From CAZHHH01 sp052400685 (GTDB lineage: Bacteria > Bacteroidota > Bacteroidia > Bacteroidales > Marinilabiliaceae), in NCBI GenBank assembly GCA_052400685.1, contig JBQTGJ010000009.1: DNA of 64,000 nucleotides; one strand, given 5' to 3'. A program made the translations under genes and the position numbers. A model generated the notes under the pieces. That model was not told where the DNA came from and ran no database searches. It worked only from the letters and a program-made list of their open reading frames with translations. Of this stretch, positions 17,333-25,964 are shown one piece after another (within the stretch, counting starts at the first letter, position 1; each line of letters starts with the position of its first letter).

Positions 17333-18190
17333 ATGAAAATCGCAGTAACAGCAGCAAACGGACAATTGGGCTCAACAATAGCCAAACAGCTTATAACCGA
17401 AATAGGCACTGAAAATGTAATTGGAATAGCAAGAACACCTCAAAAAGCCGAATTTCTAGGCGTCGAAATTCGAAAGGGTGACTATAACAACCGGGAAGAT
17501 TTCCTTATGGCTTTAAAAGGAATTGAGGCACTGCTTATCGTTTCAAGTATGGACGAACCCCAGAAACGTATTCAGCAACATCGAAATATTATTGATGCCG
17601 CGAAAACAAATGGCGTAAAAAAAATTGCCTATACCAGTATTGTTGGCGACAGCGAAAAAAACGCATTCAGCCCGGTTGTAAAAAGTAACAGACAAACCGA
17701 AGAAGATATTAAAAACTCAGGGATCAATTGGGTCATTGGACGAAATGGGATATACATAGAGCCTGACCTGGAATACGTCGATCATTATATTACAAGTGGT
17801 GAAATATACAATTCGGCAGCCGACGGAAAATGTGCTTACACAAGCCGCGAAGAACTAGCGGTGGCTTATTCAAAAATGCTACTTGAAGATAAGCATAACA
17901 AACAGATATACAATTTAGTTGGTCAGCCAATAACGCAAGAGCAACTCGCGGAACTTTTGAATCAGGTATACGGCACCAAACTTGTGTATCGGGCAGCATC
18001 GGTGGAAGATTACTTATTGGAAAGAAAAGGTGAACTAGGGGAATTTTTGGGGACAATAATTAGTGGAATCTATGAAGGAATCAGAAATAATGCGTTCAAT
18101 GTGACGTCCAACTTTGAACAAGCTGCCGGAAGACCTCATAAAACAGCTCTGGAAATGATTGAAACGTATAAAAAGAACCTGGAAAAATGA
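17333..18190 (+). CDS. NAD(P)-binding atypical SDR, NmrA/QOR2-like
   Basis: The protein (285 residues) begins with the dinucleotide-binding loop AVTAANGQLGSTIA, a variant of TGATGxxG, followed by the NAD(P)-site IARTPQKAEFLG. The sequence VSSMDEPQKRIQQHRNIIDAA..GVKKIAYTSIVG is typical of NmrA-like and quinone-oxidoreductase-2 type proteins. QOR2 (QorB) of Escherichia coli reduces quinones with NADPH; NmrA-type relatives act as redox sensors. Length fits. No catalytic Tyr-xxx-Lys pair of classical SDRs is obvious, as expected for atypical members. The function is likely quinone or aldehyde reduction, but this is inferred from family only. Confidence 0.82.
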   Translation: MKIAVTAANGQLGSTIAKQLITEIGTENVIGIARTPQKAEFLGVEIRKGDYNNREDFLMALKGIEALLIVSSMDEPQKRIQQHRNIIDAAKTNGVKKIAYTSIVGDSEKNAFSPVVKSNRQTEEDIKNSGINWVIGRNGIYIEPDLEYVDHYITSGEIYNSAADGKCAYTSREELAVAYSKMLLEDKHNKQIYNLVGQPITQEQLAELLNQVYGTKLVYRAASVEDYLLERKGELGEFLGTIISGIYEGIRNNAFNVTSNFEQAAGRPHKTALEMIETYKKNLEK

Positions 18191-18276
18191 GGCCATAGAA
18201 TTTGTATTCATGAATAGTCAATCGGAACTAAAAGAAACCCGGGATATGGCGATATAATATTTGGTCGAAAATCAAT

Positions 18277-18397
18277 GACAAATAAAAATGCTCTGTTTTT
18301 AAGATTTGGGAAGCTCAAGAGAGGTAAGTTCCCTGTTGTAAAAAATCATTTCTAAAGCAAACGCAAGGCAGATACTGAACTTTACAAACAGACTCTC
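18277..18397 (+). repeat. MITE-like element, divergent copy D
   Basis: Matches to the family include TTTTTAAGATTTGGGAAGCT, GGTAAGTT, AATCATTTCTAAAGCAAACG and the end TTTACAAACAGACTCTC. It is degenerate, and the edges are approximate. It lies in the 464-base gap ahead of the DUF134 operon. Confidence 0.45.
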
Positions 18398-18427
18398 AGA
18401 ACGCCCATACCATGCGACTTACAAAAC

Positions 18428-18490
18428 CACGTGTGAAAAAAAAAAAATCACACGTGATATTTTAAATAAGACGTGTGATATTTTAAAACA
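18428..18490. promoter_or_regulatory. Perfect inverted repeat and direct repeats upstream of the DUF134 operon
   Basis: CACGTGTGA (18428-18436) and TCACACGTG (18448-18456) are perfectly complementary around an A tract. The right arm is part of a direct repeat ACGTGATATTTTAAA / GTGTGATATTTTAAA repeated 24 bases later. This resembles a multi-site operator. It lies about 160-230 bases upstream of the DUF134 start; binding by that protein is a guess. Confidence 0.5.
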
Positions 18491-18610
18491 TCAACTCAGG
18501 CCCTAAAAACAGACCTTAACAAAGGTTGAATTCTGTCCATTTGAAAACGAAAGCCAAATGCTCCTGTAGAAAAAAACAATCCCCAAAACCGGTTGATTAA
18601 GTCAAATCGC

Positions 18611-18640
18611 TTCCCCTTAAAAAAAATAATCCTAAATTTG
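18611..18640 (+). promoter_or_regulatory. Probable Bacteroidota-type promoter of the DUF134 operon
   Basis: The sequence is TTC, a 19-base spacer, then TAAATTTG (18633-18640). It matches the TTG-N19-TAnnTTTG consensus with one mismatch. The ATG at 18655 follows 14 bases later, giving a very short leader. Confidence 0.55.
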
Positions 18641-18654
18641 GATAAAAAATTAGT

Positions 18655-19104
18655 ATGCCCAATCGAATTCGCCAACGCAAAGTATCAATTCCCCCGCCAA
18701 TGGAAGGCTTCAAGCCATTCGGCATCCCCATGCGACAGCTGGAATCGGTAGTTCTGTCCATCGAGGAGTTTGAAGCTATCAGGCTGGCCGACTATGAAGA
18801 CCTGAACCAGGAACAAGCTGCGATTTGCATGAATATTTCGCGTCCCACATTTACCCGCTTATATAGCAAAGCCCGAAAAAATATCGCCAAAGCGTTTATC
18901 GAAGGTAAAGCCATCATCATCGACGGCGGCACCTATGTCACTGACAATTATTGGTATCGTTGCAACAAATGCCACGAAACCATGGTTTCCCCAAACCCTG
19001 CCGATCATTGTAATTCCTGTGAATCAGAAAACCTGACTCAGATTAATGAGCAAAAAAACAAACAAAACAAAGGCCATGCTCAATCAACAACTACTAAATC
19101 CTAA
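18655..19104 (+). CDS. DUF134-family HTH/zinc-ribbon protein, first copy
   Basis: The first 95 residues match DUF134: RKVSIPPPMEGFKPFGIP, then LSIEEFEAIRLADYEDLNQEQAA and the helix-turn-helix NISRPTFTRLYSKARKNIAKA. A C-terminal four-Cys ribbon (CNKCHE..CNSCES) follows. DUF134 proteins look like DNA-binding regulators, but no member is characterised to my knowledge. The gene heads the 2-oxoacid/acyl-CoA module and overlaps the acyl-CoA synthetase gene. A paralogue (27876-28280) lies beyond the opposite end of the module. Control of the module by this protein is inferred from position. Confidence 0.82.
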   Translation: MPNRIRQRKVSIPPPMEGFKPFGIPMRQLESVVLSIEEFEAIRLADYEDLNQEQAAICMNISRPTFTRLYSKARKNIAKAFIEGKAIIIDGGTYVTDNYWYRCNKCHETMVSPNPADHCNSCESENLTQINEQKNKQNKGHAQSTTTKS

Positions 19105-21163
19105 GAGTATTGTCATAGTCGGTGGCTCCAATAATTTAAGCAAACCAGGCGGTCGAATTGTACAAAACATTATTAACGGAGGATATAATGGCAGGCTGTA
19201 TGTTGTTAATCCCGGAGATCCACAAGTGCAGGGTATTTCCACATTTTCTGACATCCAAAGTTTGCCATCCGGAATTGAATTGGCAATATTAGCCATCCCG
19301 GCCGCTAAATGTGCCAAAACCGCCAGCGACCTCGCCACTTTAAAACAAACAAAAGCATTTATAGTCATCTCAGCGGGTTTTAGCGAAGAAGGCGCCGATG
19401 GGGCTGAAAGAGAAATGGCCTTAAAAAAGGTTATTGCGGGGGTAAATGGCTCGCTCATAGGCCCCAATTGCATTGGAATGGTAACACCGGCCTACAGTGG
19501 TATTTTCACCTCACCCGTTCCCAAACTGCACCCTCAAGGCTGTGATTTCGTTTCTGGTTCCGGCTCAACAGCAGTCTTTATTCTTGAATCAGCACTTCCC
19601 AAAGGACTAACTTTTTCGTCCATCATAACAGTTGGCAATAGTGCTCAAAACGGAATTGAAGACGTACTTGAATATTGGGATAACACCTACCATCCAAAAA
19701 ACAGCAGCGCCATAAAACTCATTTATGTTGAAAATATTAAAGACCCCGACAAACTTTTAAAACACGCCACATCCCTAATTCGCAAAGGATGCCGCATTGC
19801 CGCTATAAAATCAGGCATGACAGAAGCCGGCAAAAGAGCCACCTCATCGCATACTGGTGCTTTGGCAAGTGCCGACTCGGCCGTGGAAGCCTTATTTCGA
19901 AAAGCAGGCATTGTGCGCTGTTTTGGCCGCGAAGAACTGGTCGCTGTCGCTTCCGTATTCCGACACAAAAAACTAAACGGACCCAACATTGCCATCATCA
20001 CTCAGGCGGGTGGCCCGGGCGTCATGCTTACCGACGCATTGGTTGCCGGCGGACTGCAAATACCGGCCATTACTGGTGCACATCAACAAAACCTGTTAAG
20101 TCTGCTTCACCCCGGCGCTTCAGCCAATAACCCCATCGACCTGCTGGCTACAGGTACTGCCGAACAACTGGAAAAAGTAATTGACTATTGCGATCAATTA
20201 GACAACATCGACGGCATCATGGTTATATTTGGAAGTACCGGCCTCGCTCCCATCTTCGATGCTTATGAGGTGATTGACCGAAAAACCAAAGAATGCCGAA
20301 AACCCATCTATCCCATTCTTCCATCCGAAAGTAGCGCGCAGCGGGAAGCTGCCATGTTTTTATCAAAAGGGCATGTCTATTTTAGCGACGAAGTCGTCTT
20401 AGGCCGTGCCATAACAAAAATTCATCAGACACCAGAACCAGCCGACGATGCTATCTTTTTGGAAAACATAAATATCAAGGCCATGCGCGACATTATTCAA
20501 CGATGTCCCAATGGCTTTCAATCACCCGACACAGTACGCAAGCTCCTTCAAACGGCCGGCATTCCAATCATTGAAGAAGCGGTGGTCCTAAACAAAAAAG
20601 AACTCAGGAAAAAATCGCAGGAATTAGGCTTTCCTCTGGCCATGAAAGCGGTTGGCCCCATTCATAAATCAGATGTTGGAGGGGTAACGCTCAACATAAA
20701 ATCATCAACACATCTGCTGGCCGAATACCATCGAATGCGAAAAATAAAAGACGTCAAATCGGTGCTGATACAAAAGATGATAACGGGAACCGAATTATTT
20801 ATCGGCGCCAAATACGAACCTCATTTCGGTCATGTAATGCTTTGCGGTCTGGGTGGAATCTTTGTTGAGTCGCTTAACGATATTTCGCACGGACTGGCAC
20901 CTCTCACCTTCAACGAAGCTAACTCAATGATTCGCAGCCTGAAAAGTTACCCGGTCATTAAAGGCACCAGGGGCAAACAGGGAATTGACGAATCACGCTA
21001 CGCCGAAATTATCGTACGCCTGTCAAGCATGCTGCGCTATGCCACCGAAATAAAAGAAATTGATCTTAATCCACTCATCGGCAATGGAAACAACATCCAG
21101 GTGGTCGATGCCCGAATATTTATAAAACACATAAATAACGATGAACTGCTAAAAAACAGATGA
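19076..21163 (+). CDS. Acyl-CoA synthetase, ADP-forming, fused alpha-beta
   Basis: The enzyme converts acyl-CoA + ADP + phosphate to acid + CoA + ATP, so it conserves energy at the end of 2-oxoacid fermentation. The alpha part has a CoA-binding Rossmann domain (IVIVGGSNNLSKPGGR) and ligase domains with the phospho-accepting His in SSHTGALA (His259 counted from 19076). The beta part is the ATP-grasp region (about 460-695, with PLAMKAVGPIHKSDVGG). About 700 residues matches fused archaeal and bacterial forms. An ATG at 19046 is possible, but 19076 gives the usual LLNPKSI start. Either start overlaps the DUF134 gene. Acetate, branched or aryl acids are all possible products. Confidence 0.87.
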   Translation: MLNQQLLNPKSIVIVGGSNNLSKPGGRIVQNIINGGYNGRLYVVNPGDPQVQGISTFSDIQSLPSGIELAILAIPAAKCAKTASDLATLKQTKAFIVISAGFSEEGADGAEREMALKKVIAGVNGSLIGPNCIGMVTPAYSGIFTSPVPKLHPQGCDFVSGSGSTAVFILESALPKGLTFSSIITVGNSAQNGIEDVLEYWDNTYHPKNSSAIKLIYVENIKDPDKLLKHATSLIRKGCRIAAIKSGMTEAGKRATSSHTGALASADSAVEALFRKAGIVRCFGREELVAVASVFRHKKLNGPNIAIITQAGGPGVMLTDALVAGGLQIPAITGAHQQNLLSLLHPGASANNPIDLLATGTAEQLEKVIDYCDQLDNIDGIMVIFGSTGLAPIFDAYEVIDRKTKECRKPIYPILPSESSAQREAAMFLSKGHVYFSDEVVLGRAITKIHQTPEPADDAIFLENINIKAMRDIIQRCPNGFQSPDTVRKLLQTAGIPIIEEAVVLNKKELRKKSQELGFPLAMKAVGPIHKSDVGGVTLNIKSSTHLLAEYHRMRKIKDVKSVLIQKMITGTELFIGAKYEPHFGHVMLCGLGGIFVESLNDISHGLAPLTFNEANSMIRSLKSYPVIKGTRGKQGIDESRYAEIIVRLSSMLRYATEIKEIDLNPLIGNGNNIQVVDARIFIKHINNDELLKNR

Positions 21164-21226
21164 CAAAAATCAGGAAAATACGTTAATAATCGTAAATTTA
21201 GGCCTCATTTACATAAACATAGAGCC

Positions 21227-21652
21227 ATGATAATCAAGCAACTATCCGTATTTTTAGAAAATAAATCAGGCCGACTGCATCAGGTATTTGATATTCTAGG
21301 CAACGAAAACATCAATGTATCAGCCTGTAGCGTTGCCGACACATCAGAATTTGGTATTTTACGAATGATTGTCTCCGACCCCGACAAAGCCAGAACCGCT
21401 TTAAAGGAGCAAAAATTCTCCGTCAACATTAGCGAAGTGATTTCGTTTGCGACACCAAATACGCCCGGCGCCTTATCAAAAACACTGGCAATAATGTCAA
21501 AAGCCGGCATTAGTATCGAATACATTTATGGTTTTTCCGTTGGCGAAAAATCATTTATTGTTTTAAGATGCGACAATATTGAGAAAGCCATTACCGAATT
21601 TCATCGTCAGGAAATGGAACTTATTGCTGCCAGCGACCTTTACAAATTTTAA
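21227..21652 (+). CDS. Tandem ACT-domain protein
   Basis: The protein consists of two ACT domains (residues 1-68: IKQLSVFLENKSGRLHQVFD; 69-141: SFATPNTPGALSKTLAIMSKAGISIEYIY). Such stand-alone proteins bind amino acids and act as allosteric sensors. Here it lies between acyl-CoA synthetase and phenylacetate-CoA ligase genes, a recurrent pairing in anaerobes. It probably senses an amino acid feeding the pathway, but the ligand is unknown. It is 63 bases downstream of the synthetase and 79 bases before the ligase, consistent with one operon. Confidence 0.85.
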   Translation: MIIKQLSVFLENKSGRLHQVFDILGNENINVSACSVADTSEFGILRMIVSDPDKARTALKEQKFSVNISEVISFATPNTPGALSKTLAIMSKAGISIEYIYGFSVGEKSFIVLRCDNIEKAITEFHRQEMELIAASDLYKF

Positions 21653-21731
21653 AAAATAAATCTCAAAAATAAGATGAGCCACTGCCATTGCATTGGTATG
21701 CCCATCAGCTACGACCTAAAGACAATCACAA

Positions 21732-23042
21732 ATGACCAATTCTGTTTGGAATCCGCATTTTGAAACCATGAGTCGCGACAAAATGCGCGATGTGCAAAGC
21801 GAACGGCTGCGCGATGCCGTTGAACGTGTGTATTACAATGTTCCGTTTTATCGTGAAAAAATGCAACAAATGGGTCTGGGACCCGAGCATATAAACTCCT
21901 TCGACGATTTGAGTAAACTGCCGTTTACCATAAAACAAGATTTACGTGACAACTATCCGTTTGGACTATTTGCCGTTCCCATGAGCGAAATCATCCGTCT
22001 TCATGCTTCTTCAGGCACCACAGGCAAACCAACGGTTGTTGGTTATACACGCCACGACATCGGAATATGGTCAGAAGTAATGGCCCGTACGCTGTCAGCT
22101 GCCGGAATTGGCAAAACCGATTTCATTCAGATAGCCTATGGATATGGTCTTTTCACCGGAGGATTGGGACTTCACTATGGAGGCGAAAAAGTTGGTGCAT
22201 CCGTCATTCCAATTTCGGGTGGAAACACCAAACGACAACTGCAACTAATGCGGGATTTTGGAACGACAGCCTTAGCTTGTACACCCTCTTACGCTTCCTA
22301 TTTGGCCGAAGCAATAGCCGAAAGTGGAATTCCACGCGAAGAATTTAAACTTAAAACAGGTATCTTCGGGGCTGAACCATGGACTGAAAACATGCGTCTC
22401 GACATCGAAAAAAAACTAAATATTAAGGCACACGACATCTATGGCTTAAGCGAAATTATAGGTCCGGGTGTTGCTTTTGAATGTGAACACCAATGTGGCC
22501 TTCACATCAACGAAGATCATTTCATCCCCGAAATTATTGACCCCGACACTCTTGAAGTATTACCCGAAGGAGAATTGGGCGAACTGGTGTTTAGCACCAT
22601 CACGAAAGAAGGTTTACCAATCATACGATACAGAACCAGAGACCTGACTCGTCTGAACTATGAGAAATGTGCCTGTGGAAGAACGCTTGTACGCATGAAT
22701 AAATGTACAGGACGCAGCGACGACATGCTCATTATTCGTGGCGTGAACCTATTTCCATCACAAATTGAAAGCATTTTGCTGGAAATGGAAGAAACCACCC
22801 CTCACTACTTATTGGTGGTTGACCGTATTAATAATCTCGACACACTTGAACTACAGGTAGAAGTAGAAGACCGCTTTTATTCGGATATAATTAGTGAACT
22901 TCAGGCACTCCGCAAAAAAATTCAATCGCACATCGAAAGCGCCACAGGTCTGTCGACCAATGTTAAACTGGTGGAACCCAAAAGTATCAAACGCAGCGAA
23001 GGCAAAGCCACCCGAGTCATCGACAATCGTAAAATAAAATAA
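21732..23042 (+). CDS. paaK: Phenylacetate-CoA ligase (AMP-forming)
   Basis: The 436-residue protein matches PaaK throughout. It has the N-terminal WNPHFETMSRDKM, the nucleotide-binding loop HASSGTTGKPTVVGY (residues 91-105), GAEPWTENMR, YGLSEIIGPGVA and the hinge/C-terminal GRSDDMLIIRGVNLFPSQIE. The enzyme activates an arylacetate with ATP and CoA to give arylacetyl-CoA, AMP and pyrophosphate. Beside an ADP-forming synthetase and a 2-oxoacid:ferredoxin oxidoreductase it probably serves reuse of aryl acids for reductive carboxylation, or the reverse fermentation; both directions are known in anaerobes. The gene looks intact. Confidence 0.88.
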   Translation: MTNSVWNPHFETMSRDKMRDVQSERLRDAVERVYYNVPFYREKMQQMGLGPEHINSFDDLSKLPFTIKQDLRDNYPFGLFAVPMSEIIRLHASSGTTGKPTVVGYTRHDIGIWSEVMARTLSAAGIGKTDFIQIAYGYGLFTGGLGLHYGGEKVGASVIPISGGNTKRQLQLMRDFGTTALACTPSYASYLAEAIAESGIPREEFKLKTGIFGAEPWTENMRLDIEKKLNIKAHDIYGLSEIIGPGVAFECEHQCGLHINEDHFIPEIIDPDTLEVLPEGELGELVFSTITKEGLPIIRYRTRDLTRLNYEKCACGRTLVRMNKCTGRSDDMLIIRGVNLFPSQIESILLEMEETTPHYLLVVDRINNLDTLELQVEVEDRFYSDIISELQALRKKIQSHIESATGLSTNVKLVEPKSIKRSEGKATRVIDNRKIK

Positions 23043-23049
23043 GTTTCAA

Positions 23050-23079
23050 AGCCCCTCTTGTTATAGTCACGGAGGGGCT
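23050..23079 (+). other. Intercistronic hairpin between paaK and the aminotransferase gene
   Basis: AGCCCCTC (23050-23057) and GAGGGGCT (23072-23079) form a perfect 8-bp GC-rich stem. Only weakly T-rich DNA follows, and the next ATG is 15 bases away. It may be a partial terminator or an mRNA-processing or stability element. Confidence 0.55.
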
Positions 23080-23093
23080 AAACATTTATTATT

Positions 23094-24413
23094 ATGAGTA
23101 CATTTCCAATTAAACAGGAAATAATTGACCAATTTAAAGAAGATCTGGGGATAAAAAACATTGCTTATGCTACCATCCGTCAGATTGTAAACCTGGTTAA
23201 TAAACTGGAACAAAAATACCAGGTTCAATTTATTCGTACCGAAATGGGCGTTCCCGGGCTACCGGCCAACCGCATCGGACCCAATGCCGAAATAAAAGCC
23301 TTAAACGAAGGCGTCGCATCTGCGTACCCCCCCATTGAAGGAATTGCGACGCTAAAAACTGAACTGGCAAGATTTGCGTCCTTGTTCCTTAATATTGACA
23401 TTACCCCCGAAGGCTGCATTCCAACTGTCGGGTCAATGCAAGGCGCCTTTGTGATGTTTCTGGTGGCCAATCGCAGAGACGCTAACAAAACAAAAACGTT
23501 ATTCATCGACCCCGGCTTTCCGGTTCAGAAAAGGCAACTGGCCGTTTTAGGAATGACCTACGAAAGCTTTGATCTGTATAACTACCGCGGTGAGAAACTA
23601 AAAGATAAACTCGAAGAATTTCTTCAGAAAGGAGATATCAGTACCATTCTTTACTCCAATCCCAACAATCCATCGTGGGTTTGCTTTACCGAAAAGGAAC
23701 TAAAAATAATTGGCGACATGGCCAACAAGTATGATGTTATTATACTTGAAGATCTGGCCTACTTTGGAATGGATTTCAGAGAAAACTTCGGGAAACCCGG
23801 TCTTCCGCCCTACCAACCAACAGTGGCACATTACACCACAAACTATGTACTGCTCTTCTCGGGCAGTAAAATATTCAGCTATGCCGGTCAACGTATCGGG
23901 GCTTTACTAATTTCCGATGCCCTGTTTCACAAACGCTATCCCGATCTGACCCGCCTGTTTAATACCGACCGGTTTGGTTTAACCATACTTCAGGAGGGTT
24001 TATATACAGCCAGTGCAGGCACTTCGCACTCAGCACAATTTGGCTTTGCTGCCATGCTAAAAGCAGTCAATAGTGGAGAAATGGACTTTGTCTCTGAAAT
24101 CAAAACGTATGGCGATCGGGCTAAAGTTATGAAACAGCTATTTTTAAACAATGGTTTTCATATCGTATATAACAAAGATGAAGACCGTGAACTCGCCGAT
24201 GGCTTCTATTTTACCATCGCTTATAATAATATGAAAGGCGACGAACTGCTCAATAATCTTATTAAATATGGCATTAGCGCCATTACACTTGACACAACTG
24301 GCAGCACACGTACCGAAGGATTACGTATTTGCGTATCGCAAACGGGCGAAGATCGCTTCGACGATTTAAAAGAGCGGTTACAATTATTCAAAAAGGCATA
24401 TCCGACAATATAG
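23094..24413 (+). CDS. PLP-dependent class I/II aminotransferase
   Basis: The 439-residue protein has the fold-type I aminotransferase pattern. The Asn/Asp region is in YSNPNNPSW and LEDLAYFGMD. The PLP-binding lysine lies in FSGSKIFSYAGQRIG (Lys259), with a C-terminal substrate-binding Arg in GLRICVSQ. It should move the amino group from an amino acid to 2-oxoglutarate or another acceptor and so supply 2-oxoacids to the ferredoxin oxidoreductase next door. Substrate preference cannot be read from sequence; the neighbours favour aromatic or branched amino acids. It is slightly longer than typical AspC-type enzymes. Confidence 0.87.
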   Translation: MSTFPIKQEIIDQFKEDLGIKNIAYATIRQIVNLVNKLEQKYQVQFIRTEMGVPGLPANRIGPNAEIKALNEGVASAYPPIEGIATLKTELARFASLFLNIDITPEGCIPTVGSMQGAFVMFLVANRRDANKTKTLFIDPGFPVQKRQLAVLGMTYESFDLYNYRGEKLKDKLEEFLQKGDISTILYSNPNNPSWVCFTEKELKIIGDMANKYDVIILEDLAYFGMDFRENFGKPGLPPYQPTVAHYTTNYVLLFSGSKIFSYAGQRIGALLISDALFHKRYPDLTRLFNTDRFGLTILQEGLYTASAGTSHSAQFGFAAMLKAVNSGEMDFVSEIKTYGDRAKVMKQLFLNNGFHIVYNKDEDRELADGFYFTIAYNNMKGDELLNNLIKYGISAITLDTTGSTRTEGLRICVSQTGEDRFDDLKERLQLFKKAYPTI

Positions 24414-24576
24414 AATGGCTAAAAATAAGGGCTAAATTGCCCGATGCCATTTACCCCTAAAATGTTATATTCACCCCTTTACCCCTAAAAGCGCGGGATT
24501 AATAAGAACGATACGACTCCCTGTTGACATTTATTCACTAAATTCGTCGTACCAAAAAATTAAAAAAATAAAGTTT

Positions 24577-24813
24577 ATGGCAAAAGTTAGAGGTGCAATT
24601 GAAGTAAACATTGCAACCTGCAAAGGCTGTAATTTATGTGTGGAAGCATGCCCTACCAACGTAATTAATTTATCAGACCATGTTAATGCCAAAGGATATA
24701 ACTATGCCTTTATGGCCAATCCGGAAGCATGTACAGGCTGTGCCAATTGTTCTACAGTATGCACCGACAGCTGCATAACCGTGTATCGTGTTAAAGTAGC
24801 CGAAACGGCATAA
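24577..24813 (+). CDS. 2-oxoacid:ferredoxin oxidoreductase, delta (2[4Fe-4S]) subunit
   Basis: The 78-residue protein carries two ferredoxin motifs, CKGCNLCVEACP and CTGCANCSTVCTDSC, separated by about 30 residues, and so binds two [4Fe-4S] clusters. In four-subunit 2-oxoacid oxidoreductases this subunit passes electrons from the thiamine site to ferredoxin. It is the first gene of the oxidoreductase set, followed by the alpha subunit after 64 bases. The N-terminal GAIEVNIATCKGC is typical of delta subunits in the Vor/Kor group. Confidence 0.88.
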   Translation: MAKVRGAIEVNIATCKGCNLCVEACPTNVINLSDHVNAKGYNYAFMANPEACTGCANCSTVCTDSCITVYRVKVAETA

Positions 24814-24877
24814 GCAGCATCAAAAACATTCATTGAACCGACCTGAAATCGGTAATCAGGTAATTTAAAACATTACA

Positions 24878-25960
24878 ATGAGCGAAGTAAGATTAATGAA
24901 AGGTAACGAAGCCATCGCCGAGGCCGCTATTCGCTGTGGCGTTGACGGTTATTTTGGTTACCCCATCACGCCCCAGTCGGAGGTGATGGAAACGTTGATG
25001 ATCAACAAGCCCTGGGAAACCACCGGAATGGTCGTTTTACAGGCCGAAAGCGAAACAGCGTCTATTAATATGTTATATGGTGGCGCCGGTTGTGGTAAAA
25101 AAGTAATGACATCATCATCAAGCCCGGGTATTAGCCTCATGCAGGAAGGTCTAACCTATCTTGCAGGCGCAGAACTGCCATGCCTGGTAGTAAATGTAGT
25201 TAGAGGAGGGCCAGGACTAGGTACTATACAACCTGCTCAATCCGACTATTTTCAGGCCGTTAAAGGCGGAGGACATGGCGATTACAAATTAATTGTACTG
25301 GCGCCTGCTTCGGTTCAGGAGATGGCCGACTTTGTTGAACTGGCATTCGATTTGGCATTTAAATATCGCAACCCGGCCATGATTCTGAGCGACGGAATGA
25401 TTGGCCAAATGATGGAAAAAGTGCAGATGAAGCCCTTCAAAAAACGTTGGACCAACGAAGAAATAGCAAAAATGCACCCGTGGGCCACCACCGGAAAACC
25501 GGCATCACGCGATCGCAATATTATAACATCAGTTGAACTGGACAATCAGGCCTTTGAACGTTTCAATTATAAACTTCAGGCCAAATACAAAAAAATAGAA
25601 GAAGAAGAAGTCCGTTACGAAGAAATACAGTGTAAAGATGCTGAATACCTCTTTGTAGCCTATGGCTCCAGTGCCCGCATCTGCGAAAAAGCCGTTGAAA
25701 CGATGCGCAGCGAAGGCATCAAGGTAGGTCTGTTACGTCCCATCACGCTCTTCCCGTTCCCGACAAAACCTATTAAGGCATTGGCTTCGCAGGTTAAAGG
25801 GATGTTAGCAGTAGAGATGAGCGCCGGACAAATGGTCGAAGATGTTCGTCTTTCGGTGGAAGGAAAAGTAAAAGTTGAACACTACGGCCGTCTGGGAGGC
25901 GTTGTTCACTCACCCGAAGAAGTTGCTGAGGCGCTAAAAGAAAAAATCATTGGAGGATAA
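24878..25960 (+). CDS. 2-oxoacid:ferredoxin oxidoreductase, alpha subunit (VorB/KorA-like)
   Basis: The protein (360 residues) starts with the pyrimidine-binding domain of ferredoxin oxidoreductases: KGNEAIAEAAIRCG, GYPITPQSEVMETL, and the Glu-containing QAESETASINMLYGGAGCG. The C-terminal transketolase-like domain has VAYGSSARICEKAV and GLLRPITLFPFP. The best family match by memory is the 3-methyl-2-oxobutanoate (VorB) subunit. With the beta, gamma and delta subunits it decarboxylates 2-oxoacids to acyl-CoA and reduces ferredoxin. Branched-chain, aryl and 2-oxoglutarate substrates cannot be separated from sequence alone. It is followed by the beta gene after 4 bases. Confidence 0.88.
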   Translation: MSEVRLMKGNEAIAEAAIRCGVDGYFGYPITPQSEVMETLMINKPWETTGMVVLQAESETASINMLYGGAGCGKKVMTSSSSPGISLMQEGLTYLAGAELPCLVVNVVRGGPGLGTIQPAQSDYFQAVKGGGHGDYKLIVLAPASVQEMADFVELAFDLAFKYRNPAMILSDGMIGQMMEKVQMKPFKKRWTNEEIAKMHPWATTGKPASRDRNIITSVELDNQAFERFNYKLQAKYKKIEEEEVRYEEIQCKDAEYLFVAYGSSARICEKAVETMRSEGIKVGLLRPITLFPFPTKPIKALASQVKGMLAVEMSAGQMVEDVRLSVEGKVKVEHYGRLGGVVHSPEEVAEALKEKIIGG

Positions 25961-25964
25961 GGTT

